A DNA stretch of 15,913 nt. It comes from Pleurotus ostreatus/Saccharomyces cerevisiae fusant. Lineage: Eukaryota; Opisthokonta. The notes under the pieces were generated by a model, which worked only from the letters and a program-made list of their open reading frames with translations, was not told the DNA's origin and did no database searches. This document shows, one piece after another, positions 1-9,561 of the stretch. Where the stretch lies: assembly GCA_024196135.1 (NCBI GenBank), contig JAMQCK010000782.1:1-15913 (forward strand). Reading direction: 5' to 3'. The position numbers and the translations under genes were made by a program. The first letter of the stretch is position 1. Each line of letters opens with the position of its first letter.

Positions 1-2069
1 GGTGGCAGCGCGCTCAATTTCTTCACGTTGATCTTCTTTGGCCTTAACATCGTCCTCTTTTTGACGTTCTGCATGATCTCTGCCATCCGGTACTTCCGCT
101 ACCCAGGGTTATGGACGATCATGGTCCATCACCCAGTGCAGAGTCTGTTTCTCGGAACGTTTCCTATGGGTGAGCGTCCGATCCCACTATTCATCAGAAT
201 GTCCTTATTAATTCTGTGAACTAGGCGCGGCCACCATACTCAACATTGCTGTCAACACCGTCAATGAGACCTACGGCGTTGGTGGCAAGGGTCTGCTCTA
301 CTTCCTCTGGGCATGCTGGTGGGCCGACGTATTCACGTCCATTGCATGTTGCTTCCTAATGATACACGTCATGTCCGTATTTTCTCGCGGCATATGTATG
401 CAAGGCTGATAACTCGTATAGGACTATACAACACACGCACTCTCTCGACAAGATGACTGCCGTCTGGCTACTCCCCGTCGTGACCGTCATTGTCGCGTCC
501 GCCTCGGGTGGGGTCATCGCGCCGTCTCTCTACAAGTACTCTGCATCGCACGCACTCATCACGATTACGCTGTCCGCTGTCCTCGTCACCATTGGCATAA
601 CGCTCGCGCTCATGATGCTCACGATCTATCTCCTACGTCTCATTGTGCACGGTCTTCCTCCCACGGCGACTATAATATCCGTTTTCCTTCCACTTGGTCC
701 CACAGGTATGATGACTCCGTCGACGAACACTTTACTCCCGTCTTACCCTTTATATAGGCCAGGCCGGATTTTCCATCATACTCATCGGGCAATGCTTCAG
801 ACAATTCCTTCCTGTGTACACCGGCGATTCCGAATTGCTACGTGGCATGCCGACGGGAGAATCGATCGAAGTCGTCTGCACATCTATCTGCTTCGTGCTT
901 TGGTCAATGTGCACGATGTGGGTTATCTTCGCCTTCCTCAGCATCCAAAATGTCATCCGCAAGACGCCCATCCCCTTCAAAGTACCCTTCTGGGGCCTTA
1001 TTTTCCCGAACGTGCGTGTATTTATTTACCATGCCTTACGCACTCCCTGAGTTGTTTGCAGGGTGTCTACGCCAACACGACCATCACGCTCGGCGTCGTG
1101 CTCGACTCGGGCTTCTTCAAGATCTGGGGCTGCATCTACGCCGCCATGACCCTCTGCATGTGGCTCTACGTCGCCTGGCGCTCCATCGGCCTCGTCCACA
1201 CCCGCGAGATCTTCGAGGCGCCCTGCCTCGAGGCCGTCGACGTCGAGAAGCTCCGCCGCCGCGGAATCCGCATCTCCTACGGCCGCCACATGGACGGGCA
1301 GGGCCTCCCCGCGTCCGCGCCAGAGTCGTCTGGCGCGTATCCGGAGGAGAAGGTGCCCGACGCGTACCGCTCGCCGTATAGCTCGGGCTGCTCGCAGGTC
1401 AGCCTCCCGCACCACTCGGAGATCAGGCTCCCGCCGATTGATTTGCCGTTCCCGGCTGCGGGGGCGGGAGGGGAGGATAAGGACATGAAGAGGAGCCCGA
1501 GGGATGTGAGGGTGGAGGAGGCGCCTGCGAGCAGGCGCAGCTCGCGGGTGGCGGATATTGTGTCTATTCGGCGCACGGACTCGCGGCATGAGAGCGAGGT
1601 GTGGGGGAATGGCGTCGACTCTCCCAAGAGCCCGGTGCCGCCGTTGCCGCCTCTCTCGTTGCACGGAAGGGATGCGCATGTTCAGCTGTCCTCCGACGGC
1701 ACACGCGTGCCATCGACGGCGAACGAGCACGTCGCATTCCCTGCGCCTCACCCCGAGTACGTGTCGCCGAGGGCTCAGCCTCACTATCAGCTGCACTCGC
1801 AGATGGTGTCGCCTGTCTCGCACCCTATGTCGCCCGTCGCCCTCCACAACTCGTCCATCTCTCACCACGTGTCGCCCGGCACCCACCACATTTCCCCCTA
1901 CGAACTCCAGATGCCGCCACCGACGGCCCCCTTGCACTCCGCGCCGACGTCCCCCTTGCACTCCGCGCCGCTGTCCCCCACGCGCCCCGGTGTGCTATCG
2001 CCACGTCGCAGCGGGGAACGGGTGCACAATTGGCGCGCGAGGTATAGAGACAATAACCCTTATCACTAA
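1..2069 (+). CDS. SSU1: SSU1-like sulfite/anion efflux pump (TDT/SLAC1 superfamily), 5' partial
   Basis: Plasma-membrane exporter of the tellurite-resistance/dicarboxylate transporter (TDT) superfamily, which includes yeast Ssu1 (sulfite efflux), Mae1 (malate uptake) and plant SLAC1. Exons I can join in frame: 1-169, 225-372, 422-705, 758-1011, 1062-2069, giving 620 residues; the start and probably most of the first membrane helix lie upstream. Family signs are the segment HSLDKMTAVWLLPVV at the start of exon 3, the glycine-rich GPTGQAGFS across intron 3, and the FFKIWGCIYAAM helix in exon 5. Successive hydrophobic segments fill residues 1 to about 330. After VHTREIF there is a hydrophilic tail of about 285 residues, rich in Ser, Pro and His, with many S-P and T-P pairs. 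SSU1 rather than MAE1 is a guess from overall resemblance; the substrate is not shown by the sequence. It converges on the I9 inhibitor gene ending at 2405. Confidence 0.88.
1929..1976 (+). repeat. 24-base tandem repeat x2 inside the transporter tail
   Basis: Two nearly identical in-frame 24-base units (1929-1952 and 1953-1976) encode PLHSAPTS and PLHSAPLS. They sit in the low-complexity Ser/Pro/His tail of the SSU1-like protein. The two copies suggest recent slippage or duplication; copy number could vary between strains. Confidence 0.85.
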
Positions 2070-2404
2070 ATCGGGGGCGGGACCCTCTCACGCAGACGTG
2101 GCCGCTGACGTCTCGCAATAGCATATTCTGGCAAATCGCAATGTTATGTAGAAGAACGACGTTCATGCTTCACGGTCCACATACACGCGGCGGTCCTATT
2201 CACGAACTGTATATTTCCCAGTAGAATTCAATGAGAATCTTAGCATCCACGACTCTTCTCATTGACCTTGCACATCGCTTGTGAGATGATGATGACTGGT
2301 GAGACAAATTCATTACGACCAACAACAATCCATTGTCCTACACAGGCATCACTATGAGATGGCTAGACCAGTTCCCAGCTCCCAGGAGTACGCTCTCGAA
2401 GTTC
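2070..2404. other. Spacer between convergent genes
   Basis: Both flanking genes end here, so this stretch should hold the 3' untranslated regions and poly(A) sites of the SSU1-like gene (plus) and of I9 inhibitor A (minus). I see no coding-like frame and no repeat. Confidence 0.6.
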
Positions 2405-2884
2405 TCAGACGGAAACCACGGAGTCACGCTCTGAACTAGGATCAGTCCCGGCAATGGAGGCGAGGGAGAGGATACTCACCGATGTAGTCGATGATCCCGC
2501 CCGACCCAGTCAGGCTCTGCAGCTGCGTGATCATGGCCTCAGGAATGACGGCGGAGAAGCCCTAACGACTCTTGAGCTTCCTTCACTATATCCAGGATAG
2601 AAGACCGAACGCACCTTGAGCATGTAGTCATAGATCTCCGTTACGACGCCGCCCTGCGCCTCAATCTCGCTCGCGTGCTGCTTGATCTCCGCCGGGGTCG
2701 TGCCGTCCTTGAACATGACGATGCACTCTGCATAATGCGGTTAGCAGGGCTGAATCAGTACTAACGAGGTGAAGGAGGAGAACGCACTGGTATGCCCCGA
2801 CGACGAGCCCATCATCTCAGTCATCTCTGCCCCGGACATCATATGCCCCCCGGGCATGTCCATCATGTGGCGGATAGGTGCCAT
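2405..2884 (-). CDS. I9-family protease inhibitor (Pbi2/POIA1-like) A, with Met-rich N-terminus
   Basis: Small inhibitor of subtilisin-type serine proteases, of the family of yeast Pbi2 (proteinase B inhibitor 2) and Pleurotus POIA1, which resemble free-standing subtilisin propeptides. Exons in transcript order: 2884-2788, 2727-2615, 2561-2480, 2430-2405; 105 residues. The I9 core starts at K33 with KCIVMFKDGTTPAEIKQHA, continues with GGVVTEIYDYMLKGFSAVIP and ends DYIERDSVVSV. Intron 1 lies just before the core, intron 2 before GFSA, intron 3 after DYI; gene B shares these three positions and phases. Residues 1-32 are an extension with 9 Met and 3 His, absent from gene B. The C-terminus, which in this family enters the protease active site, is shorter than and different from the VVTTQ end of gene B. 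An in-frame ATG at 3061 would add 59 residues; I chose 2884 because it has an ACA-ATG-G context after a pyrimidine-rich leader. Confidence 0.85.
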
Positions 2885-3310
2885 TGTGAGTAGGAGTCGG
2901 CAAGGAGGAGTGGGTGAGGAAGATGGGTAGGTAGTGTACAAGAGGTTGAGGATGGCGAGGTAGTGGTGGTTGCGGAAGAAGTCGTGAGACTGGTAGCTCG
3001 GCAGAGTCGTCGACGGTGGGCTTCGCAGGCCAGGCCCGCCGCAGACGACGGCGCCGCGCAAGCTGCCGTCCTCATTCCGAATTGCTGTTCATTTTATCGT
3101 CCACAGCGGTCCACAGCCTACCTTCAGTCAGGCAGAGTCACCTGACTGCGCATTGAATGTCGCGCCACCGTGGTTAGATCTCCCATCGCGCTCGAACAAG
3201 TCACTCAGCAAATTCCATCCTCCTCCTATAGCACGTACTGATACAAGGGTTTATACAGGCAGTCAAGATGCGCGTCCGCATACGTTAGATCGATAAGGAT
3301 AGTTGTCCGA
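2885..3310. other. Spacer: promoter of inhibitor A, 3' end of inhibitor B
   Basis: Lies between the start codon of inhibitor A and the stop of inhibitor B (both minus). On the minus strand the bases directly upstream of 2884 are rich in C and T, as is common for fungal leaders. The inhibitor A frame stays open up to an ATG at 3061. No other gene is evident. Confidence 0.55.
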
Positions 3311-3754
3311 TTACTGCGTCGTCACCACACCGTCGGGCTCTGTAGTGGCGCTATCAGCGACTGCGAGGGTGTGTGAGAGATGGAAGGGGGCGTACCGATG
3401 TAGTCAATGTCATCGCCGACGAAGCTGTTCAGAGACTGCAAGTGCTCTGGCGTAATCTTGGCCGAGAATCCCTGCGATGATTGTCAGAACGTCGGTGGCT
3501 TCAAGGAGAGCGGCGTACGCACGTTCAAGATGGAATCGTAGACATTGAGGACCTCGCCACCTGTGAGAGATCGTATGAGTAGACCGTACGCGATGGGTGA
3601 AGATATGACGCACCGTTCTGGTTGACTTGCTCAGCGTGCTTCTGGATCTGGTCCTTCGTGACACCCTGCTTAAAGACGACGATGTACTCTGCGATATCCA
3701 TTTAGCTACGACACCGTGATCCAGCAGAATGACGCCCTCACTCTCAGCGGACAT
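3311..3754 (-). CDS. PBI2: I9-family protease inhibitor (Pbi2/POIA1-like) B
   Basis: Cytosolic or vacuolar inhibitor of subtilisin-like proteases such as vacuolar proteinase B, by analogy with yeast Pbi2. Exons in transcript order: 3754-3742, 3688-3614, 3560-3523, 3471-3396, 3360-3311; 83 residues, close to the usual 70-85 of the family. The protein starts MSAEKYIVVFKQGVTKDQIQ, passes GFSAKITPEHLQSL and ends EPDGVVTTQ, all typical of the family. The start at 3754 has an excellent context (GCCACC-ATG-T). It has one intron more than inhibitor A, in the N-G-G segment; the other intron positions match. The frame remains open upstream to an ATG at 3862, adding 36 residues with no acidic residue and several Arg and His, like a mitochondrial presequence; whether that is used cannot be told from sequence. 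Confidence 0.92.
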
Positions 3755-4119
3755 GGTGGCTGGTTTACTGGGAGTGTGTATGTGCAGATGGGAGTTGCGG
3801 ACAAGAAGATAATGGCGAAGCTGCGCGCCGTGATGACGTGCAAAGCAGCGCAGTGATGCCATGACAAATACTACCGCTTTTGGAAAACAAGGGGAAAGTG
3901 CCCAAGATGAACGATGATGTCAATGGCGGTATAATATGGCGCGAGCATAGGCCAGCGTACATGACAGGGATCCAGGTGTATAGCTATCGAGAACAGTAGT
4001 GTGCAAGGAGTGTCGGATGATGGACGATTAGGCGGCCACAGTGGAGGTGCTAGGGGTAACGTATAGTGGTGGTATACGCACAGTAGAAATACAGATGTTT
4101 AGTCGCGTCCATTGCAGTG
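3755..4119. other. Spacer: promoter of inhibitor B, 3' end of the 7TM gene
   Basis: Holds the upstream region of inhibitor B and the 3' end of the seven-transmembrane gene, both minus. An A/T-rich patch at 3930-3938 (minus-strand reading ATATTATA-like) is the only TATA-like element noticed, about 180 bases before the 3754 start. No further gene is supported. Confidence 0.45.
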
Positions 4120-5586
4120 TCATGGTACGTCTGTGGCAGGCCCGGTGCTATGCAATTGAGGAAGCGGAGGCGACGCTCGTCTACCCTCATCCTTGATGAA
4201 GATGTCCGGATATCGCGCTTCAATATATCGCTCGGCCTCTTCCTGAATTCCTTCTTCGCTGGTGGTGCCAACGTCAACATGGGATCGCGCGAAATGTACA
4301 CTCGTTCTCCAGTCTGTTGGCGGCGTCCAAGTGAAAGAGGAATCTACGGTCCCCCCAGTCTTCATCCCTGCAACGCGCACAGATATGGCTAGGAGAGCGA
4401 TACCTGAGGAAATGGTGCTTCAGCGATCATCTGAGCGAGCGTCAAGAGTTTCTGGCTCACCCGTAACGGAAGGGATCATGACCTGCCTGTGAGTGAGGTT
4501 AGCGAGAAGGCGGAGGGTTATCAACACCAGATACGCACATATAGACCATGCCAGGATGTCGCAGGAAGAAGAATAGGTTGTACAAGAATAACACGGTCAG
4601 ATACAAGCCTGCAGACTGCGAGATGATGGAGGCAATGCGAATGAGGCTACCGCTTCTCCTCGAGTACCGATGCAGGCCTGCACGGGCAGACTCCGAGTGC
4701 TGGGAGAGCAGGCGATAAATCAAGAGCCCGGTGGTGATGACATTTTGTGCGAGCACCATGGTGAGCGCTGCGCTGACCTGCCGGATATCTTGAGATACAC
4801 CCGTCGCTGTGAACACGATGATGACTGGTAGAATTATGGGTTTGCGAGAAGTTCATGGCAAAGTAGTACGACGAACATAGAGTCCCGGCTAGTAGAGCCC
4901 AGGGTATGGCTGTGACGCGAAAATTGTAGTCCCAGAGCAAGTGCGTTCGGAGAGCCTGGCGCAATAGGTTTAGCGACATGACATATTCGAGGGGGTGAAG
5001 ACACACTATCAAGAAGTCCCCCATCCACATCTGCACGAATGCGAGCAGGCTGGATACGTCTGCTACTAGCTTGGCCGCCTTCCCGTCCACATAGTCGGTG
5101 TATGGTGACCGTGTAGCTCCGTAGATCGACAGCCCTGCTGCACGCATTAGCACGAGGCTATTGCGAACCGGGAGCTCACTTCACCAGAGCAGGCGACCCC
5201 GACGAGATACATGAGGATCGTGACCACGAAGTAGACCTAGACGGAGGAGTGAGTATACTCAGGAAGAATAGATGATCGAGCACGCACCCTTCCTGCTAGT
5301 GTCTTCCCCGTCCCATGTCTATACCTCGAGATCATGTACTGGAGAAAGAGAGTGGTGTAGATGCCTGACAAGGGGGACCCACAGGTCATGAACAGCGCCA
5401 AGGGGGAACACATATAGAATCGGTACCGAAGAATACGGCCTGAATACGGAAGAAGTACGACGGCGATCAGCTCTTCATCAAGCTTGGCGCACGTAGGGGA
5501 GGACTCGAACGCACCTCTAACCAATTCGCCAGCGGCAGCGGCAGCACCTTTGCGACATCCCAATGGCCGCCCTCAGCGCCGGGCAT
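4120..5586 (-). CDS. Seven-transmembrane protein of an uncharacterised fungal family
   Basis: Integral membrane protein of 339 residues whose function I do not know. Nine exons in transcript order: 5586-5515, 5439-5427, 5364-5288, 5236-5185, 5137-5007, 4955-4877, 4824-4539, 4486-4461, 4403-4120. Phases agree throughout. Hydrophobic segments fall at about residues 14-38, 55-76, 93-115, 127-150, 158-181, 203-229 and 232-256, with a hydrophilic tail of about 80 residues. Landmarks are LEAVFFGIYTTLF in helix 1, GDFLIALRTHLLWDYNFRV around loop 3, QNVITTGLLIYRLL in helix 5 and SAGLYLTVLFLYN in helix 6. This resembles a large set of mushroom 7TM proteins sometimes called GPCR-like; receptor activity is not shown. 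Exon 2 is only 13 bases. The 5137 acceptor could also be 5134 (CAGCAG), changing one residue. The donor at 4876 (GTTCGT) is the weakest call. Confidence 0.83.
5427..5439 (-). other. 13-base microexon of the 7TM gene
   Basis: Needed to join LANWLE (exon 1) to IYTTLF (exon 3) in frame. It reads GCC-GTA-TTC-TTC-G, flanked by TTCAG on one side and GTACCG on the other, and completes helix 1 as LEAVFFGIYTT. Skipping it would shift the frame. The introns either side are 75 and 62 bases. Confidence 0.75.
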
Positions 5587-5911
5587 GTCAGAGGTAGTGA
5601 TAAGACGCAAGGAGGGCTGCACATGGGTTTCTCACGAGGCAGAGTTGCCGTGTCTTCATGTGCTGGCGGCGGCTGCAGGAACGGTGACATGATCGTGATC
5701 GAGGCTAGAAGTCGACAACTGCGCACCGGTGGCGCGCACTTTGGTCATTGTCCTACTTACTTATCGATGCTGCCAGCAGGTCAAGGCTTTTCTCAGCATA
5801 TGTGAGCCTCGAGTATATCCTGGTAAATGGTGTGCTGGTATTAGGGCTTCCAGTTCGCAAAAATGCGCCCTTCTGAAGGCCAGGCTATAACTACATAGAT
5901 GCATACCGACC
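5587..5911. other. Spacer: promoter of the 7TM gene, 3' end of SUV3
   Basis: Lies between two minus-strand genes. Several open frames cross it but none has family motifs or splice sites that build a protein I recognise. It should hold the SUV3 poly(A) site and the 7TM promoter. Confidence 0.5.
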
Positions 5912-8403
5912 TCATGCCCTCCCCTCCTTCGTCGACGCCGCGGCTCCGAGCCCCTCCCTGAACGCCCTCACCATCCTGTGAGGCTCATACGAAAGCTGCT
6001 TCACGGGTCGCCGATCCAGCACCTCGCGCGCCCGATCCGCCACCTCCGACCCCTTCCACGTCAACGCATGCAGCACCCACTCCATCGCAGCCTCCACCCG
6101 GTGCTTCAGCTGCTCCGCCTCGCCCGCCGAGCAGAACTGCACCGGCTGCCTCAGCCCCAACCACACATACGCGCTCAAGATCTTGTGCAGCCGCTCGAGC
6201 TGCATGAGCATGCTGTCCGCGGCCGCGCCACCCTGCCTGCCCCGCTTCATGCGCCGCTCGACATCCGTGAGCGTAATGAGGAGTCCCGTGTCGCGTAGTA
6301 AGAGCTGGAGGTCGACGCGCAAGTGCTTCTCGCGCAGCATGAGCAAGCGCCGCGCGATCGTAGCCTGCTCCGGGTCGCGCCAGCCGATGGGCGCTGCCAC
6401 GAAGGTCGTGATGTCGACGAGGCGCATCGTGTCGGTACCCTCCATGTCAATAACATCGGCCATGAGGCGGCGGATTTGCTCCTGGTCCGTGTAGCGCAGC
6501 CGCGAGGGAATGGTAGACGTGTACTGCAGCGCGTCCAGCCAGAGGTCGAATTTCGAGCCGCGTGGAAGCGCTGCGCGCACGGCAGAGTAGAGGTCGTTTC
6601 GAGCGTTCAGACCGGCGCGCTGAAGGGGCCGATTCTCCGCGGCGAGGGCCTGACGAACGTGTTCCATATCCTCCTCCCTGAGAGTGGTCACATATCCGAC
6701 GGGCTTGTCGCCACCGTGCAGGCCATAGCGACCTGCACGACCCGCAATTTGCTTCGTTTGCGAGAGGCTGAGCGCGACTTGCCTCCGACCGTCGTGCTTC
6801 TGGCATGTAGAGAAGACAACACGGCCAATTTTCCTGCATGTAATGTCAGCAGCATCGTTGATGACCGTGCTATGTTACACACAGGTTGAGACCCATGCCG
6901 ATGGCATCACTGCCTACCAATACGTCGTACCCGCTGTCCGGGTCGTTGAATAGGGTAGCCTGTTCACTCCGAACTTCTGGTGGAAGACCGCCATAAACAA
7001 CCGCGCAGCGAAGGCCAGTAGCCTTCTCGATCTCTTCCTTGACTAGGAAGATCTTTTGACGGCTGAAGCAGACAACACAATCACCCTTGCGAATCTTGGA
7101 GAAGTCGCCCTTCAGGCTCTCCTTCTCAACCTCCAAGGGCGTCAGACGTTCGTATCTATAGGCGTGTAAGCAGTAGCCACATTGGAGAGTGCTACACGCA
7201 CCTATTGATGACGAGTTCGTCGCCAGTATGCGCAATGAGCTCTTGCACGAGAGGGATAGCCGTGTCTTCGCCGCAAAGATGGAGCTCCTTCGCTGCCAAT
7301 CCCAGCACCGCATTCGTCCACGCACACCCGCGCTGGTCATCCGCGATCATCTGTATCTCGTCCACAACGGCCACGTCGTAGTTCGCTTGGAAGCTGAGCA
7401 TCTCAATGGTCACAGACGACAGCCGCGAGTACGGGTCGATGATCTTGTGCTCCTCGCCGGTGACCATGTTGCACTTCCTCGCATACTGCGGGTTGATATC
7501 CCTCCGCGCCGCCGGACGTTCGGTACCGAAGTCGAGGGCAGAGTCGGCGAGCTCTTCTGCCGCTACCTGGCCTGGTCGCCGGGGTGGGGGCTCGGGCATG
7601 CCTGCGGGGACAATCTGTCCGAGATTCAGGCGTTCCCAGATCTCGTACGCGAGGAGGCGGAGGGGGCCAGCGTATATGCCGAGCTTGGCGGCTGCGAGCG
7701 CGCGCAGGGCGTTGTGTGTCTTGCCGCTGTTGGTGGGGCCGACGTGCATGATGATCTTGCGCTTAACGTGGCGCGCATGGGGGAATTCTTCCCAGATGAA
7801 GGGGCGTCGAGTAGCCGCGGTGAGGCGCTGGACCTGTGTTATGGCTAGTGCGCTGACACCGCCTGCCTCCAAGATCGGCGTCGCCTCGGGCTTCGCTGCC
7901 CAGCGGAAGAGGGTTTGGGATAGGACTTCATCGTTGAGGCTTGCGCGCTCTTGTTTGGGGACGGTGTAGCCTAAGCGGTCGATCCCGTACTCCTCGAAGG
8001 CACCTGGCGTCTCGAGGATGTTGCCGTGCAGGACTGCGTCCTTGTACACCTCAAGTAAGGCGATAGCATCGTCGTGGGGTATGCCGAATGCTCGTAAGCG
8101 CCGTGTAATGATGGGGGAGTCTGCCCAGGACTCGAGGATGCTGGCAAAGTACTGCTTGAGGTTTTCCGGCTTCGAGTCAGTTGGCCGTAGCCCGCCGTCC
8201 GCTGGATGGGGACTAATCTTTGGTAAGTGAGAGGCCTTGGACTGCGTCTGGCGCCCTCTGGGCGGTTGCGAGCGAGTGCGTGATCGGGGCTCTGTCTGCG
8301 ACCGCGCGACCACGGCGGACGCGGTCAGCGCACGTCGGCTAGGTCCCGCTACCGGCGGATGAAAGACAGCAGCGAGACATTGGCGCCGACATCGCGCAAG
8401 CAT
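5912..8403 (-). CDS. SUV3: Mitochondrial ATP-dependent RNA helicase SUV3
   Basis: DExH/Ski2-like helicase of the mitochondrial matrix; in yeast Suv3 works with the exoribonuclease Dss1 in the mitochondrial degradosome, removing introns and aberrant RNA. Three exons in transcript order: 8403-7202, 7155-6883, 6833-5912; 798 residues, a normal length. The first 37 residues are rich in Arg and Ala with no acidic residue, fitting a mitochondrial presequence. Walker A is GPTNSGKT at 222-229; motif II is the Suv3-type DEIQ at 348-351; VGSDAIGMGLNL spans the second junction; motif VI is QIAGRAGR at 520-527. The remaining C-terminal part carries the family's accessory helical region and ends in a basic segment. 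It is transcribed away from mS33 across an 89-base gap. The 46-base first intron and the second intron both keep the frame and rebuild conserved motifs. Confidence 0.96.
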
Positions 8404-8492
8404 GAGGGGAGGAGCAGAAGTCGCTCGAGAGGTTTTCCGCCGCTGCTCGATCGGCCCGGCCAGCCGCCCTCCGCCTCTTACTCCCTCCCACC
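8404..8492. promoter_or_regulatory. Short divergent promoter shared by SUV3 and mS33
   Basis: Only 89 bases separate the two start codons, and both flanking genes are confident. The gap is GC-rich, has no TATA box and is pyrimidine-rich on the plus strand just before the mS33 ATG. Both products act in mitochondrial gene expression, so co-regulation from a common nucleosome-free region is an inference. Confidence 0.7.
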
Positions 8493-8940
8493 ATGGCCAC
8501 CGCGCTCCGCACAGCGCTCGTCACCGCCAAGGCCGGCGCCGGCGCGGTCGCGAAGGCGAAGAAAATTAACCCGGACCTCCTGCACAACCGCATACAGGCC
8601 TTAGACCGCCTGCGCGCGTCGATATTCCAGACGTCGTACAACCCGACAGGCGTGCGCACGGGTGCGAAGTACCTGCGGAGCCGCCTGCGCGGGCCGTCTA
8701 TGGTCGAGTACTATCCGCCGGAGGTCGACCTTGCGAAGATTGCGCGCGAGTATCCCGAGTTGGAGATTATCAACGAGGCGGAGCAGCAGCGTCTCCAGGA
8801 CGTGCTCGATCGGAAGACGAGAGGGAAGGGTACGCCGAAGAAGGCGAAGAACAAGGGTATGTCGCCGCTTGGGACTCTTCTGGACTGGTACTTATATGCT
8901 ATCGTCAGGGGAGACCAGGAGAGCGTCGCGCAAGCGCTAA
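8493..8940 (+). CDS. RSM27: Mitochondrial small-subunit ribosomal protein mS33
   Basis: Component of the mitochondrial ribosome small subunit (mS33, MRP-S33 family; Rsm27 in yeast). Two exons: 8493-8856 and 8909-8940, with a 52-base intron; 131 residues. The family signature is clear: SIFQTSYNPTGVRTGAKYL followed by RSRLRGPSMVEYYPP at about residues 43-76. The N-terminus has Ala, Lys and Arg but no acidic residue, consistent with mitochondrial import. The C-terminus is basic, with a GKGTPKKAKNKGETRRASRKR-like end completed by exon 2; without splicing it would run into unrelated sequence. The start CCACC-ATG-G is a near-perfect initiation context. Divergent neighbour of SUV3. Confidence 0.94.
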
Positions 8941-9191
8941 ACCCATCCTGTACCAGTCACTCATGCTCTATTTTACACCCTTGCCGAGACGCCTCTCGCA
9001 CACATATACATGCCTTTGGGCAGTTCACACACCTCATTCATCATTGGCGCCGGCGTAAGCCTGATGGCGGGTACCAGGTATGGTTATCGACGCCAGCCAC
9101 GTCCTCCCGGTCGAGACGTTCAGCATCGCAGTAGCGGTACGTGACTCGCAGACGTCCCTCCCGTTCCGACGGTTTCGCGCTGCTGAGATCA

Positions 9192-9561
9192 ATGAGTGCA
9201 GAAGAGGCGCCGCAGTCCACTTCACCGCCGTCCACTTTGCTGGGTACGTCTTTCTCATATTTCTTACCTTTACGTTGTCCTTCGACTTCGTCGTGAACAT
9301 ATCCTGCTATACTGCCGAATATTCTTTCCGACAGTGGGCTCGCGGCATCCAGTTAAAGTGTTGGAATGCTTCGACCCCGACTATGTACCTTTGCCGACCA
9401 CCCTCAGGGTATGCAATGGACGCATAGGCTCGTGAGTGCATGCTCTTCGAGCTGCTGCTCCCAATGCGCTCGCATGCAGGTATGATTCACAGAACAATGC
9501 CGTTCATTGTCTGGAACTTTATGCTGTACATTCGCACCCTGTTCGAACCGTGAGTCTATGA
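9192..9561 (+). CDS. Candidate small spliced gene, unrecognised
   Basis: Joining 9192-9243, 9335-9431 and 9480-9561 keeps one frame across two introns (91 and 48 bases) with GTACGT and GTGAGT donors and CAG acceptors, giving 76 residues. It starts MSAEEAPQSTSPPSTLL, contains HPVKVLECFDPDYVPLP and ends HSHPVRTVSL. I recognise no family. The splice signals are good, but codon use is less GC-rich at third positions than in the neighbours and the stop falls directly after another GTGAGT, so a further exon is possible. It may equally be non-coding transcript or relic sequence. Confidence 0.25.

Noticed and set aside
373..421. Alternative donor at 377 for transporter intron 2
   Set aside because: It leaves the wrong phase; the donor at 373 restores MIHVMTIQHTHSLDKM, which fits the family.
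1026..1961. 311-codon open frame on the minus strand
   Set aside because: It is the shadow of the transporter's GC-rich last exon; it is Arg/His-rich with no motif, whereas the plus frame has clear family segments and splice continuity.
5501..5530. Minus-strand GCGTTCGAGTCC resembles the T-loop (B box) of a tRNA
   Set aside because: The flanking bases do not form a T-stem, there is no D-arm or acceptor stem at the right distance, and the stretch is explained by the 7TM exon 1 end and the start of its first intron.
5978..6889. Several plus-strand frames of 100-190 codons
   Set aside because: All lie opposite the SUV3 last exon, which encodes motif VI and the conserved C-terminal region.
7189..7848. 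219-codon open frame on the plus strand
   Set aside because: Antisense to SUV3 exon 1, which carries Walker A and DEIQ motifs; the frame is a codon-bias shadow.
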